A stretch of DNA of 64,000 bases, from the NCBI RefSeq assembly GCF_030816295.1, contig NZ_JAUSXV010000001.1, positions 3,596,001-3,660,000 of the forward strand. The letters run 5' to 3'. The notes below the pieces were generated by a model. The model was not told the DNA's origin and did not search any database. It saw only the letters and a list, made by a program, of their open reading frames with translations. The first letter of the stretch is position 1, and the number at the start of each line of letters is the position of its first letter. This DNA is from Microbacterium natoriense (GTDB lineage: Bacteria; Actinomycetota; Actinomycetes; Actinomycetales; Microbacteriaceae). This document shows, in pieces, positions 10,537 to 22,145 of the stretch. The position numbers and the translations under genes were made by a program.

Positions 10537-10640
10537 TCATTGAGCGAGCGCAGCGAGACGAAACGCGCGATCGACCGTACGACAGAAGTCGAGAGAACGG
10601 TTCCGCGTTTCGTCTCGTCGCTCCGCTCCTCGCTCAACGA
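10537..10640. repeat. Large imperfect inverted repeat of the GAGCGAGCG family
   Basis: The left arm starts GGTCATTGAGCGAGCGCAGC and continues with GAGACGAAACGCG. The right arm, CGCGTTTCGTCTCG followed by TCGCTCCGCTCCTCGCTC and AACGACC, is its near-complement. About 35 bases separate the arms. It stands between the 3' end of tdk and the regulator promoter and may end tdk transcription. The arms match the repeat next to the acs terminator. Confidence 0.75.
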
Positions 10641-10687
10641 CCGGGCACGGGACAGGCTGCCGTACCCGTCGGCGCGGGTTGGCGGGC

Positions 10688-11299
10688 TCAGCCCAGGCGG
10701 CCGCCGGACTCCTGCAGGTAGCACGAGCCGCAGAGCGACTCGTAGGTGGTGACCTCGGGGGCTGCCTCACCCTCGGCACCCTCGTCGATCGCGACCTGGT
10801 CGCCGTCGAAGACGAAACGCCCTCCGACCACGCGGCCGTTGAACACGGCCTTGCGGCCGCAGCGGCAGATCGTCTTCAGCTCCTCGAGCGAGTGGGCGAT
10901 CGCGAGCAACCGCGCCGAGCCGGGAAAGGCATGCGTGAGGAAGTCGTTTCGGATGCCGTAGGCGATCACCGGGATGCCGTCCTCCACCGCGATGCGGAAG
11001 AGGTCGTCGACCTGGGCTGGCGTGAGGAACTGCGCCTCGTCGATGAGCAGGCACGCGATGTCTTTGCCCTCGGCGTGCTCGGCGAAGAGCACTCTGGCGT
11101 CAGCATCCGCCTCGACCAGGAAGTCGACCTCTCGCGTCATGCCCAGACGGCTGGAGATCTCGGATGCGCCCTTGGTGTCGATCGCGGGCTTCGCGAGCAG
11201 CACGTGCTGGCCGCGCTCTTCGTAGTTGTACGCCGCCTGCAGCAATGACGTCGACTTGCCCGAGTTCATCGCTCCGTAGCGGAAATAGAGCTTGGCCAC
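10688..11299 (-). CDS. tdk: Thymidine kinase (type II)
   Basis: A 203-residue salvage enzyme phosphorylating thymidine with ATP. The N-terminal AKLYFRYGAMNSGKST holds the P-loop, LLIDEAQFL is the Walker B/catalytic region, and the zinc-binding cysteines are in ICRCGRKA and LCGSCY near the C-terminus; TTYESLC forms part of the lasso. The GTG at 11299 gives the expected start; a frame open further upstream would add a proline/arginine stretch unlike the family. It begins seven bases after the mqo stop, so the two are likely co-transcribed. Confidence 0.93.
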   Translation of the reverse strand: MAKLYFRYGAMNSGKSTSLLQAAYNYEERGQHVLLAKPAIDTKGASEISSRLGMTREVDFLVEADADARVLFAEHAEGKDIACLLIDEAQFLTPAQVDDLFRIAVEDGIPVIAYGIRNDFLTHAFPGSARLLAIAHSLEELKTICRCGRKAVFNGRVVGGRFVFDGDQVAIDEGAEGEAAPEVTTYESLCGSCYLQESGGRLG

Positions 11300-11306
11300 G
11301 ATGCGG

Positions 11307-12779
11307 TCAGGCGTTGATGCCGAGGACCTCGGCGGTGGCCGCGGTCGAGGTCGCGGCTGCGGCAGCATCCGCATTCAGCTTCTTGCCGAACGTCGGAATG
11401 AGAGAGCGCAATTCCGGCTCCCAGCTCGGGTACTCCTTCGGGAAGCACTTCTTCAGCAGATCGAGCATGATCGGCACTGCCGTCGACGCGCCCGGCGATG
11501 CGCCCAGAAGGCCTGCGATCGAGCCGTCGGCCGAAGAGACGACCTCGGTGCCGAACTGCAGGATGCCGCCCTTCTTCGGGTCCTTCTTCATGACCTGCGC
11601 TCGCTGACCGGCGTCGATGAGGGTCCAGTCCTCATCCTTCGCGGTCGGCATGAAGGTGCGAAGGCTATCGACCTTCTTGCGATGGTTCTTCAGCAGCTCG
11701 CTGACCAGGTACGTGATCAGGTCGGGGTTCGCGAACGCGACCCGCAGCATCGGCCACAGGTTGTGCGGGCGCACCTGGGTGACGATGTCGAGCATCGACC
11801 CCTTCTTCAGGAACTTCGGGCTGAACGTCGCGAACGGACCGAACATGAGCGACGATTCGCCGTCGACGACGCGGGTGTCGAGGTGCGGCACCGACATGGG
11901 CGGAGCGCCGACCGACGCCTGCGAGTACACCTTGGCCTTGTGCTGCGCGACGACCTTCGGGTTCGTTGTCTTGAGGAACTGGCCGCCGATCGGGAAGACG
12001 CCATAGCCCTTGATCTCGGGGATGCCCGAGCGCTGCAGCAGCTTCAGCGCCCAGCCGCCCGCGCCGACGAAGACGAAGCGCGCCTTGATCTGGTTCGGGG
12101 TGTGACCGAGCGTGTTGCGGTAGCTGAGCAGCCAGCCGCCGTCCTTCTGCTTCTTGAGGTTCTTGACCTCGTGGTTCAGGCGCAGATCGACACCCGAGGC
12201 CGTGAGGTGGTCGAAGAGCTGGTGAGTGAGGGCACCGAAGTCGACGTCGGTACCCGCGGGCACGCGGGTGGCTGCGAACGGCTCGCCCTTGCGGCGCTTC
12301 TGCATGAGCAGCGGCGCCCACTTGTTGATGACGCGAGAGTCTTCGCTGTACTCGATGCCCTCGAACAGGGGCTGCTTCTTGAGCACCTCGTAGCGGTCCT
12401 TGAGGTACGCCACGTCCTTCTCACCGCGCACGAACGTCATGTGCGGAGTCGCGTTGATGAACGTCTTGGGTTCGTCGAGCACACCCTTCTCGACGAGGGA
12501 CGACCAGAACTGGCGGCTCTGCTGGAACTGCTCGTTGATGCTCACGGCCTTGGCCGGGTCGAGCGGCTCGCCCTTCACCTGCGGCATGTAGTTCAGCTCG
12601 CACAGGGCGGCGTGACCGGTGCCGGCGTTGTTCCAGGGGTTGGACGACTCCTGCGCCACATCGGAGAGCCGCTCGAAGGCGACGATCTTCCAATCCGGCT
12701 GCAGAGCGTGCAGCAGCGTACCCAGGGTGGCGCTCATGATGCCACCGCCGATCAGGACGACATCGACGTTTTCAGTCAC
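11307..12779 (-). CDS. mqo: Malate:quinone oxidoreductase
   Basis: A 490-residue FAD-dependent peripheral membrane enzyme that oxidises malate to oxaloacetate and reduces quinone, replacing or supplementing NAD-malate dehydrogenase in the TCA cycle. The N-terminal dinucleotide-binding motif is VDVVLIGGGIMSATLG. Other landmarks are NNAGTGHAALCELNY, FVFVGAGGWALKLLQ, GFPVGG-like VFPIGGQFLKT, and the C-terminal LLGASPGASTAVPIMLDLL. Length is normal for the family. The downstream tdk follows after seven bases. Confidence 0.95.
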   Translation of the reverse strand: MTENVDVVLIGGGIMSATLGTLLHALQPDWKIVAFERLSDVAQESSNPWNNAGTGHAALCELNYMPQVKGEPLDPAKAVSINEQFQQSRQFWSSLVEKGVLDEPKTFINATPHMTFVRGEKDVAYLKDRYEVLKKQPLFEGIEYSEDSRVINKWAPLLMQKRRKGEPFAATRVPAGTDVDFGALTHQLFDHLTASGVDLRLNHEVKNLKKQKDGGWLLSYRNTLGHTPNQIKARFVFVGAGGWALKLLQRSGIPEIKGYGVFPIGGQFLKTTNPKVVAQHKAKVYSQASVGAPPMSVPHLDTRVVDGESSLMFGPFATFSPKFLKKGSMLDIVTQVRPHNLWPMLRVAFANPDLITYLVSELLKNHRKKVDSLRTFMPTAKDEDWTLIDAGQRAQVMKKDPKKGGILQFGTEVVSSADGSIAGLLGASPGASTAVPIMLDLLKKCFPKEYPSWEPELRSLIPTFGKKLNADAAAAATSTAATAEVLGINA

Positions 12780-12890
12780 CGCACCATTCTAGTTCGAGGG
12801 CACAGCACGACCGACCACGCCCACGGGCGCCACCAGAGCGGATCCGCATCGGGCGGATGCGCTCCGGCTATGACAGTCAGAGGGTGACGC

Positions 12891-14048
<1,158 letters not shown>

Positions 14049-14106
14049 TCAGGGTTTCGGTGAGTCTACCGTGCCGCGAACGGCGCCTGGGTCGTGGTGA
14101 CGACCC

Positions 14107-14619
14107 TCAGCGACCGGTGCCGGCGTGCACAGTCGCCTCGGCCTCGCCGTCGAGCCCGTACGCGGTGTGCACCGTGCGAGCGGCGTCAGCGAGGTCGGAA
14201 TCGCGCAGCACGACGGAGATGCGGATCTCGGAGGTCGAGATCATCTCGATGTTGATGCCGGCATCCGACAGCGCTTCGAACAGCGTCGCGGAGACGCCGG
14301 AGTGGGTGCGCATTCCCGCACCGACCACCGAGAGCTTGCCGATCTGATCGTCGTGCACGAGGCTGGCGAAGCCGACCTCGGTCTGCTCACCCGCGAGAGC
14401 CTTCAGCGCCGCCGGAGCGTCCGCCTTCGGAACCGTGAACGAGATGTCGGTGCGCCCGGTCGCCGACACGTTCTGCACGATCATGTCGACGTTGGCGCCG
14501 GACTTCGCGACGATCTTGAAGATCTCTGCGGCCTTGCCCGGCACATCGGGGACTCCGGCGACGGTGATCTTCGCCTGGCCGAAATCGGTGGCGACGCCGG
14601 CGACGATCGGTTCTTCCAT
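14107..14619 (-). CDS. Aspartate kinase beta subunit (internal in-frame start)
   Basis: An ATG inside lysC at 14619, in the same frame, begins [17 protein letters not shown]. It is preceded by AAGGGAG with a five-base spacer, an excellent ribosome binding site. In Corynebacterium and Bacillus the aspartate kinase gene makes a separate regulatory beta subunit from exactly this junction between kinase and ACT domains. The product would be 170 residues with both ACT domains, forming an alpha2-beta2 enzyme whose feedback site is at the subunit interface. Confidence 0.75.
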   Translation of the reverse strand: MEEPIVAGVATDFGQAKITVAGVPDVPGKAAEIFKIVAKSGANVDMIVQNVSATGRTDISFTVPKADAPAALKALAGEQTEVGFASLVHDDQIGKLSVVGAGMRTHSGVSATLFEALSDAGINIEMISTSEIRISVVLRDSDLADAARTVHTAYGLDGEAEATVHAGTGR

Positions 14620-15387
14620 GGCTGCTCCCTTGGATTCGCGAGGGTTCTTCATGCCCTCGCCCAGAACGTAGGTGCCCTCGGACGACGAGAACGTCGAACG
14701 GGCGTGGATCAGGACGCCGTGACGGCGTGCGTACTCGACGGCGCGGATGTAGAGCACCTTGGCGCCGTTCGCGGCGAGCTCGAGCATCTCTTCGCTCGAG
14801 ACGTGATCGAGCTTCTGCGCCTTCGGGATCACGCGGGGGTCTGCGGTGAAGATGCCGTCGACATCGCTGTAGATCTCGCAGACGTCGGCGTCGAGGGCCG
14901 CCGCGAGCGCGACGGCGGTCGTGTCGGAACCGCCGCGGCCGAGGGTCGTGATGTCGCGGGTGTCGCGGTTGAAGCCCTGGAAGCCGGCGACGATGACGAT
15001 CGCCCCCTCATCGAGAGCCTCGCGCAGGCGCACCGGGGTCACATCGACGATGCGCGCGGCGCCGTGCTGCGAGTCGGTGATCATTCCGGCCTGGCTGCCC
15101 GTGAAGGAGCGTGCTTCGAATCCCATCGAGTGGATCGCCATAGCGAGCAGCGCCATCGAGATGCGCTCACCGCTGGAGAGCAGCATGTCGAGCTCGCGCG
15201 GGGCGGGGATCGGCGCGACCTCGTTCGCGAGGTCGAGCAGTTCGTCGGTGGTGTCGCCCATCGCGCTCACGGCGACGACGACGTCGTGACCGGCGCGACG
15301 CGTGTCGACGATGCGCTTGGCGACGCGCTTGATGCTCTCTGCGTCGGCGACGGAGGAGCCGCCGTACTTCTGCACGATGAGGGCCAC
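14107..15387 (-). CDS. lysC: Aspartate kinase, alpha subunit
   Basis: A 426-residue enzyme that phosphorylates aspartate, the first step to Lys, Thr, Met and diaminopimelate. The kinase domain starts [19 protein letters not shown] and contains the [20 protein letters not shown] substrate/ATP region; two ACT domains follow from about residue 265, the site of Lys/Thr feedback. I chose the GTG at 15387, five bases after AGGGAG and matching the usual [10 protein letters not shown] start; a GTG six bases upstream (15393) has the Shine-Dalgarno directly abutting it. A weak TAGAAT -10 lies at 15427-15432. An internal start for the beta subunit is listed separately. Confidence 0.94.
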   Translation of the reverse strand: MALIVQKYGGSSVADAESIKRVAKRIVDTRRAGHDVVVAVSAMGDTTDELLDLANEVAPIPAPRELDMLLSSGERISMALLAMAIHSMGFEARSFTGSQAGMITDSQHGAARIVDVTPVRLREALDEGAIVIVAGFQGFNRDTRDITTLGRGGSDTTAVALAAALDADVCEIYSDVDGIFTADPRVIPKAQKLDHVSSEEMLELAANGAKVLYIRAVEYARRHGVLIHARSTFSSSEGTYVLGEGMKNPRESKGAAMEEPIVAGVATDFGQAKITVAGVPDVPGKAAEIFKIVAKSGANVDMIVQNVSATGRTDISFTVPKADAPAALKALAGEQTEVGFASLVHDDQIGKLSVVGAGMRTHSGVSATLFEALSDAGINIEMISTSEIRISVVLRDSDLADAARTVHTAYGLDGEAEATVHAGTGR

Positions 15388-15528
15388 GTTCACTCCCTGG
15401 GATGTCGGGCGGATCCGCCCACGCTTATTCTACGGAGGCTGCGTATGCGTCGATGCGCATGTGACGGTGGGCGGGCGTGACGGCGGGGGCTGCGGGCCCG
15501 AGGGCGAACGGGTGCGCGGCGTCGCGCG

Positions 15529-16452
15529 TCAGGGCGCGGGCGGCAGCGGTGCCGGAGCGGATGCTGTGGGGCGGAGCCGTCCGCCGGTGCCGGCGAACCA
15601 GCATCCGGCGATGATCAGCGGGAATCCGATCAGGAGGCCCGGTGTCAGCGGCTCGGCGAGCACGATCGCGCCGAGGATGATCGCGACGACCGGATTGACG
15701 TATGTGAACAGCGGGGCGCGCACCGGCCCCACCTCGCGGATCAGGGCGAAGAACACCAGGAACGCGACGGCCGTGCAGATCACCGCGAGCGCGAGCATCG
15801 CTCCGATCGACGGCAGAGTGGGCACCTGGTGCTGGGTGAGCAGGCCGATGGGCAGATACAGGATGCCGATCATCATCAGCGACAGCGTGATCGTGCCGAG
15901 CGAGGGCACGTCGCCGAGCTTGCGAGCGACGATGAACGGCGCGATCGCGTAGAGCACGGCGACGAGCAGGACTTCTCCGGCCGCGAGCAGGCTCACATCT
16001 CCGCCGAACAGTCCGGGGCCCGCGACGACGATCGCGACGCCGATGAAGCCGATCACCAGGCCGATCGCGCGAGCCGGGCGAAGCACTCCCCTGTCGCCGC
16101 CCCCGAGGGCGATCAGCGCCGCGAACAACGGCACGGTGGCGACGAGCAGTCCCGTCATACCCGAGGGCAGGGTCATCTCGGCGTGCCCGAGCAACACGAA
16201 GGGTCCGGCCATCTCGACCAGTCCGAAGGCGAGCACCCAGGGCCACATCTTGAGCGCAGGCCGCAGCGCCCCGGAACGGATCGCGAAGGGCAGCAGCAGG
16301 AGGGCGGCGATGAGAGTACGGCCCGCGACGATGGCTGGAGGCGAGAACGACTCGACGGCCACACTGATGAACAGGTACGGAACGCCCCACAGCAGGCACA
16401 TGGCCGCGAAGAGCAACCAGCCTCGGCGCGTGAAGCCGGACTGCACGATCAC
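15529..16452 (-). CDS. EamA/DMT-family transporter
   Basis: A 307-residue membrane protein with ten hydrophobic segments in two EamA repeats. The first repeat has [19 protein letters not shown] and [13 protein letters not shown]; the second ends [26 protein letters not shown], the typical DMT signature. Family members are mostly metabolite or amino-acid exporters; the ligand is not evident. The GTG start overlaps the recR stop (GTGA), so the gene is the last of a dnaX-recR-eamA operon. The C-terminal alanine/proline tail is cytosolic and low complexity. Confidence 0.87.
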   Translation of the reverse strand: MIVQSGFTRRGWLLFAAMCLLWGVPYLFISVAVESFSPPAIVAGRTLIAALLLLPFAIRSGALRPALKMWPWVLAFGLVEMAGPFVLLGHAEMTLPSGMTGLLVATVPLFAALIALGGGDRGVLRPARAIGLVIGFIGVAIVVAGPGLFGGDVSLLAAGEVLLVAVLYAIAPFIVARKLGDVPSLGTITLSLMMIGILYLPIGLLTQHQVPTLPSIGAMLALAVICTAVAFLVFFALIREVGPVRAPLFTYVNPVVAIILGAIVLAEPLTPGLLIGFPLIIAGCWFAGTGGRLRPTASAPAPLPPAP

Positions 16453-17042
16453 AGGACGCGCCGGCCCTCGAAGGCACGGCCGAGGGTGACCTCGTCGGCG
16501 TATTCGAGATCGCCGCCGACGGGGAGTCCGGATGCCAGTCGGGAGACCGTGATCTGCATGGTGGTCAGCAGGCGGCTGAGGTAGCTCGCGGTCGCCTCGC
16601 CCTCGAGATTGGGGTTCGTCGCCAGGATGACCTCCTGCACCGTTCCGTCGGCCAGGCGCGTCATCAACTGGGCGATGCGCAGATCGTCGGGACCGACGCC
16701 CGCGATCGGGCTGATCGCCCCGCCGAGCACGTGGTAGAGGCCGCGGAACTCCCGGGTCCGCTCGATCGCCGCGACGTCCTTCGCGTCCTCGACGACGCAG
16801 ATCAGGGCGGGGTTGCGCCGAGGATCACGGCAGATCGCGCACCGGTCCTGCTCGGCGACGTTGCCGCACACCTCGCAGAACCGCACGCGCGTGCGGATGT
16901 CGGAGAGGAGCTCGGCGAGACGCGCGACATCGAACGTCGGCGTCTGCAGGATGTGGAACGTGATGCGCTGTGCCGACTTCGGTCCGATGCCGGGGAGCCG
17001 GCCGAACTCGTCGATCAGCTCTTGGACGATTCCGTCGTACAT
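16449..17042 (-). CDS. recR: Recombination mediator RecR
   Basis: A 197-residue protein that helps load RecA at gaps with RecF/RecO. The helix-hairpin-helix part has [17 protein letters not shown], the C4 zinc finger is [16 protein letters not shown] (about residues 56-71), and the TOPRIM domain starts [15 protein letters not shown], with [17 protein letters not shown] after it. Its ATG overlaps the dnaX stop by ATGA, the usual dnaX-recR coupling (the ybaB-like gene often found between them is absent here). Confidence 0.96.
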   Translation of the reverse strand: MYDGIVQELIDEFGRLPGIGPKSAQRITFHILQTPTFDVARLAELLSDIRTRVRFCEVCGNVAEQDRCAICRDPRRNPALICVVEDAKDVAAIERTREFRGLYHVLGGAISPIAGVGPDDLRIAQLMTRLADGTVQEVILATNPNLEGEATASYLSRLLTTMQITVSRLASGLPVGGDLEYADEVTLGRAFEGRRVL

Positions 17043-19474
17043 CAGGAGAACCTCGTCGGGGGCTCGTAGGGCTCTTCGCGCACGAAGGTCGCGCCGAGCA
17101 CCTGGCGGATCACGGCCTCGCCGTAACGCTGCACTCCCCCTGCCGGGGTGCGCTCCGTCAGCACCGGAGCGGACTGCGGGCGGGCCGGCGCAGAAGGCGC
17201 AGGGGCGGATGCTGTCGCCGGAGTGGATGCTGTCGCCGGAGCGGATGCTGGTGTCGAAGCCACCGCCCGAACAGAGGCCGCCGGAGCGGAGGGCACGGCA
17301 GCCGGCTCGTATGCGGGATCGTATGGCGGCTCGTCGTCGAAGTACGGCGGTTCATCGTCGAAGGGCGGCGCATCGTCGACGACGACAGAGGCAGGCTGCG
17401 CCGCGGCCTGTTCGCCACTCCGCGGGGCGGCCGGGGCGGAAGCATCCGACCGCACGGCGGTGCCCGACGGGAGCGAGGTCTCCGGCGCAGACGCGGAACC
17501 CGAACCCGCAGACGTGCTGACAGGCACGCCGGATTCCGCGCCTGCAATCGGTGCAGATTCGGCGCTGGGCTCCGCCGACCGCCCGGAAGTCGCGGCAGTC
17601 GGCATGGCCGCCGGTATCGACGCGACCGCCCACTCCGTCACGGGCGCTGAAGACTCGGAACGGGACTGCGGGCGGGGAGACCGCGCTGACGCAGGCTCCG
17701 ATGTGGAGGGCGCGTCACCTGTGGAGGGCGCGGACGCCGAGGGCTGGCGCGGTGCGCCCCCGGCCGGCATCGGGGCCGGACGGTACTTCACCTTGATGCC
17801 GAGCTCGTGCTCGATCGCGGTGCGCAGGTGATCGGATGGCCCGGAACCCGGGACCGTGCCCTTGAACTTCTGGACGTCGTGCTGGCTCGTGAATCCGAGC
17901 GTCAGTACCTCGCCTTCGGTGTCGTACGCGAGCGGCTGAACCGCGGTCGCCAGCAACCATGACGTGCGGCTGATGTCTTCGAGGCGCTTGAGGATGGCCG
18001 ACCACGACGCCGAGATGCGGTCGAGCGTCACCGGGCCGGAGGGGGCCGGTGCCGGTGCGGGCGAAGCGGGTGAGGGCTCACCGGACGCGGATGCCGGAGC
18101 CGTCGACGAGGGAGTCGCGGCAGGAACGGCGCGTTCCGTATCGGTCGCTGCGCTCCCTCGAGGGGCGACCGGAGAGGTCACAGGCGAGGCAGCAGGCGCG
18201 ATGACGGCAGGCGCTGTGGCCGGAGTCGGGGCAGGATCAACGCGTTTCGTCTCGGTCGCTGCGCTCCCTCGCGGGGCGACCGGCGCGGCAGCAGGCGTGG
18301 CGACCGAGGAGGTGACCCCAGAAGAGGCGACAGCAGGCGCGGAGGAGGCATCTGCTCCCGAGGCGAGCACTCGCGCGACCAGCAGTTCCAGATGCAGGCG
18401 CGGCGACGTGGCCCCCGACATGTCGTCGAGCGCGGCGCTCACGATGTCGGCTGTGCGCGAGAGCCGCGCACCTCCGAAGACCGCCGCCTGCCCGCGCATG
18501 CGCTCGAGCTCATCGGCGGCGACACCGCGCAGAACGGCGGCGGCACCCGCCCCCACGGCGGCGATGACGATGAGGTCGCGCAGCCGCTCGAGCAGGTCGT
18601 CGACGAATCGCCGCGGGTCCTGACCGGTCTGCACGACCTTGTCGATCGCGGGGAACGCCGCGGCGGCATCGCCGGCAGCGAGCGCGTCGACGATCTCGTC
18701 GAGCACGGTCGCGTGGGTGTACCCCAGCAGAGAGACTGCGCGCTCGTACTTGACCTCGACGACGTCGGAACCTGCGGGCGAATCGGAACCTGCGATCAGC
18801 TGGTCGAGCAGAGACAGGGTGTCACGGGGAGAGCCACCACCGGCGCGCACGACGAGCGGCAGCACGCCCTGCTCGACGACCACGCCCTCTTCGGTGCACA
18901 GCTTCTCGACGTACTCGAGCATCGCTGCCGGCGGCACCAGCCGGAACGGATAATGGTGCGTGCGCGAGCGGATGGTGCCGAGCACCTTCTCGGGCTCGGT
19001 CGTCGCGAAGATGAACTTGACGTGTTCGGGCGGCTCTTCGACCAGCTTCAGCAGGGCGTTGAATCCCTGCGGCGTCACCATGTGAGCCTCGTCGAGGATG
19101 AAGATCTTGTAGCGATCACGGCTGGGGGCGAAGGTCGCCCGCTCGCGCAGGTCGCGGGCGTCGTCGACGCCGTTGTGGCTCGCGGCATCGATCTCGACCA
19201 CGTCGAGCGATCCGCCACCGGCGCGTGAGAGCTCGACGCAGCTCGGGCAGGTGCCGCAGGGCACGTCGGTCGGACCTTCGGCGCAGTTCAAGCACCGCGC
19301 GAGGATGCGCGCCGAGGTCGTCTTGCCGCAGCCGCGAGGGCCCGAGAAGAGGTACGCATGACCGACCCTGTCTCCGCGCAGCGCGGTCATCAGCGGATCG
19401 GTCACCTGGGACTGCCCGATCATCTCGCCGAAGGACTCGGGCCGGTAGCGGCGGTAGAGGGCTGTAGTCACCAT
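17042..19474 (-). CDS. dnaX: DNA polymerase III subunit gamma/tau
   Basis: An 810-residue clamp-loader ATPase. The AAA+ domain has Walker A GPRGCGKT (45-52), a four-cysteine zinc module (CLNC...CGTCPSC, 61-79), Walker B LDEAHM, and a sensor region [10 protein letters not shown]. Domain III ends near residue 365. From there to the C-terminus is a long Ala/Pro/Ser-rich disordered tail, interrupted near residues 480-570 by a folded segment ([17 protein letters not shown]...[12 protein letters not shown]) that is the tau-type polymerase-binding domain. Two near-identical peptides, [13 protein letters not shown] and [13 protein letters not shown], are encoded by repeat DNA (see the repeat entries). 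Confidence 0.96.
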   Translation of the reverse strand: MVTTALYRRYRPESFGEMIGQSQVTDPLMTALRGDRVGHAYLFSGPRGCGKTTSARILARCLNCAEGPTDVPCGTCPSCVELSRAGGGSLDVVEIDAASHNGVDDARDLRERATFAPSRDRYKIFILDEAHMVTPQGFNALLKLVEEPPEHVKFIFATTEPEKVLGTIRSRTHHYPFRLVPPAAMLEYVEKLCTEEGVVVEQGVLPLVVRAGGGSPRDTLSLLDQLIAGSDSPAGSDVVEVKYERAVSLLGYTHATVLDEIVDALAAGDAAAAFPAIDKVVQTGQDPRRFVDDLLERLRDLIVIAAVGAGAAAVLRGVAADELERMRGQAAVFGGARLSRTADIVSAALDDMSGATSPRLHLELLVARVLASGADASSAPAVASSGVTSSVATPAAAPVAPRGSAATETKRVDPAPTPATAPAVIAPAASPVTSPVAPRGSAATDTERAVPAATPSSTAPASASGEPSPASPAPAPAPSGPVTLDRISASWSAILKRLEDISRTSWLLATAVQPLAYDTEGEVLTLGFTSQHDVQKFKGTVPGSGPSDHLRTAIEHELGIKVKYRPAPMPAGGAPRQPSASAPSTGDAPSTSEPASARSPRPQSRSESSAPVTEWAVASIPAAMPTAATSGRSAEPSAESAPIAGAESGVPVSTSAGSGSASAPETSLPSGTAVRSDASAPAAPRSGEQAAAQPASVVVDDAPPFDDEPPYFDDEPPYDPAYEPAAVPSAPAASVRAVASTPASAPATASTPATASAPAPSAPARPQSAPVLTERTPAGGVQRYGEAVIRQVLGATFVREEPYEPPTRFS
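18131..18172. repeat. Dispersed repeat copy inside dnaX (copy 1, diverged)
   Basis: The sequence beginning GCGTTCCGTATCGGTCGCTG and continuing CGCTCCCTCG-AGGGGCGACCGG is about 90 percent identical to the copy 111 bp away. It encodes the peptide [13 protein letters not shown] in the disordered linker of gamma/tau. Confidence 0.7.
18242..18283. repeat. Dispersed repeat copy inside dnaX (copy 2)
   Basis: GCGTTTCGTCTCGGTCGCTG followed by CGCTCCCTCG and CGGGGCGACCGG. The first 30 bases are the complement of the GAGCGAGCGCAGCGAGACG-type repeat seen intergenically at about 10543. In dnaX it encodes [13 protein letters not shown]. Confidence 0.75.
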
Positions 19475-19630
19475 GACAGCCTACGGCGTGCCGCCGACGT
19501 TGCGGTCGGCCCGGGAGACGACAGTTCCCACCACCTCGCCGAAACCCCTGGTCGGCGCCGACACCCCGCCCTTGTGGCGTTGCTGAGACGGGGTCTCGGC
19601 CACAGGACGGGGTCTCGGCGACATGGCAGG

Positions 19631-22145
19631 TCAGTCGATCGGGTCAGCCCCGATGATCGGGATCGCGGTCGTGATGACGGGGACGGATGCCGACAGCGGC
19701 GTGCCGTCCTCGCGCAGCGCGTCCTCGAACTGGCGCAGCGTGGGACGGCCGGGGATGACCGGACCCTGGTCTGCGAGCGGGACGACCAGGGGGTCGCCCG
19801 CGACGGCGATGTAGGCGTCTCCGCGCACCGTGAACGGCACCGGTTCCCCCGAGCGCACCTCGACCGTCAGCGCGCCGCGGGTCACCGTGACCTGCACGGC
19901 CGAGCCCTGCCACTGCAGCGGGAAAGACAGCCTCGGCCAGTCGGCGGGAAGGCGCGGATCGAAGCTGAGCTCCCCCGCGTAATCGCGCATGCCGCCGAAC
20001 CCGCTCACCAGCGCGGTCCACACGCCGCCGGCCGATGCGACGTGCACACCGTCTGCGGCGTTGTGGTGCAGGTCGTGCAGGTCGACGAAGATCGACTGGG
20101 CGAAGTACTCGAGGGCGAGATCCTGGTAGCCCACCTCCGCCGCGAGGATCGACTGGACGACAGCCGACAGGGTCGAGTCGCCCGTGGTCAGCGGGTCGTA
20201 GTAGTCGAAGTCGGCGCGCTTCTCCTCAGCGGTGAAGTGGTTGCCCTGCAGGAAGAGCGCGAGCACGACGTCGGCCTGCTTGAGCACTTGGAAGCGATAG
20301 ATCACGAGCGGGTGGAAGTGCAGCAGCAGCGGGCGCTGCGAGTCGGGCGTGTGGGCGAGATCCCACACCTCGCGCTCGAGGAACAGCGAGTCCTGCGGAT
20401 GGATGCCGAGGGCTTCGCTGTACGGGATGAACATCGCCTCGGACGCCCGCTCCCACTCGTCGGCCTCCTCGGGGCGGAGCCCTGTGCGCTCCACGAGCCG
20501 GGCGAAGTCCTCCGGGTGCCTCTCCGCGATCTCGTGCACGACCTTGGCCGCGTAGCGGAGGTTGTAGCGCGCCATCACGTTCGTGTACAGGTTGTCGTTC
20601 ACGACCGTCGTGTACTCGTCGGGGCCGGTCACGCCGTGGATGTGGAACGTCGAGATGCCGTCGACATCCGCTCGGTTCGTCACATCCCTCGAGGTGCGCC
20701 AGAATCCGAGGGTCGCCCACAGCCGGGCGGTCTCGATCGCGATCTCCGCACCCTCGCGGCGCAGGAACTCCTCGTCGCCGGTCGCCCGCACGTACTTGCC
20801 GAGCGCGAAGCTCACGTCGGCGTTGATGTGGTATTGAGCCGTTCCCGCCGCGTAGTACGCCGAGGCCTCTTCGCCGTTGATCGTGCGCCACGGGAACAGG
20901 GCCCCCGCCTCGTTCAGCTGCGCCGCACGTCGCCTGGCGGCCGGCAGCATCAGCACCCGGGCGCGGAGCGCGTTGCGCGCCCACTGCGGCGACGTGTAGG
21001 TGAGGAACGGGAGCACATAGATCTCGGTGTCCCAGAAGTAGTGTCCGCTGTAGCCGGAACCCGTGACGCCCTTGGCCGCCACTCCGGTGCCGTCCGAGCG
21101 GGCGGAGGCCTGCGCGAGCTGCAACAGGCACCAGCGGGTCGCCTGCTGCAGATCGTCGTGGCCGTCGATCTGCACGTCGCTGCGCTCCCAGAACTCCGCG
21201 AGCCATTCGGCCTGGCGCTGGAACTGCACGTCGACGCTCTCGACCACGACCCTGTCGAGGGAGCGGCGGCAGCGGTCGACGAGCTCCCGCGGCGGCACGC
21301 CGCGGGAGGTGTGATAGCTGACGAGCTTGGTGACCGTGATCGGCACGCCGGCCTTCGCCTGCACACGGAACACGTTCTTCGCGATGTCCGCCTCGATCAG
21401 GGTGCGGGCGCTGTACTCGTTCTCGGTCTCGATGACGTGATCGGCGACGACCGCCACCGTCATCCCCGATGCCGCGACCCGATACGACAGAGCCGAGCGG
21501 AGGCCGTCCTGCCAGTGCTCGGCGGGCTGGAGCACGCGGTCGGCGATCTTCTCTGCCTTCCGCGGGTCGAACCCGGCTCCCTGGGCCTCGACGGGCGTGC
21601 CGGCGTAGACGCCCGCGCCGTCCTGACGGTTCAGCAGCTGGCAGCTGATCGTCACAGGGGCGTCGGAGTTCTCGACCACGACCTCCAGCCTCAGGACGGC
21701 CAGATGCCGCTCGGCGAAGCTGACGATGCGTTCGTCGCGCATGCGCACGCGCTTGCCAGACGGCGTCTCCCACACGACGACGCGCTCGAGCACTCCCGTG
21801 CGCATGTCGAGGGTTCGGCGGTACTCGCGCACGTCCGCATCGTCGAACGAGATCGGCTCGTCGTCGACGTACACGCGCATGACCTTGGCGTCAGGGGCGT
21901 TGACGATCGTCTGCCCCACCTCGGCGAAGCCGTAGGCCTGCTCGGCGTGGCGGATGGGCCAGGTCTCGTGCAGGCCGTTGATGAAGGTGCCGTGCTCGTG
22001 CGCGCCGCGGCCCTCGATGTGGTTGCCGCGGAGCCCGAGGTAGCCGTTGCCGACGCCGAACAGCGTCTCGCCGACCCCGTCTTCGGTGTAGCGCGTCTCG
22101 ATCAAGGCGCCAGGGGTCGACGGGGAAGCGGTCGCGGTCGATCAT
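19631..22145 (-). pseudogene. Glycoside hydrolase family 65 phosphorylase (maltose/kojibiose/trehalose phosphorylase type), with a 5' frameshift
   Basis: A GH65 phosphorylase splitting an alpha-glucosyl disaccharide with phosphate. The main frame (19631-22105, 824 residues from a TTG codon) starts IETRYTEDGVGETLF and has GVGNGYLGLRG, YSGHYFWDTEIYVLPF, HIHGVTGPDEYT with the general acid Glu497, and KQADVVLALFLQGNHF. The TTG has no ribosome binding site. Fifteen codons upstream an ATG at 22145 overlaps the stop of the preceding gene (ATGA) and reads MIDRDRFPVDPWR, the expected GH65 N-terminus, but in another frame: one extra T at 22104-22105 separates PWRL from IETRY. So the gene is either truncated by a single-base insertion, uses the TTG, or carries a sequencing error. 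It acts with the HAD encoded just upstream. Confidence 0.75.

Noticed and set aside
19475..19630. Repeated ACGGGGTCTCGGC motifs upstream of dnaX
   Set aside because: Two short copies only, without symmetry or gene-end placement; no function can be supported.
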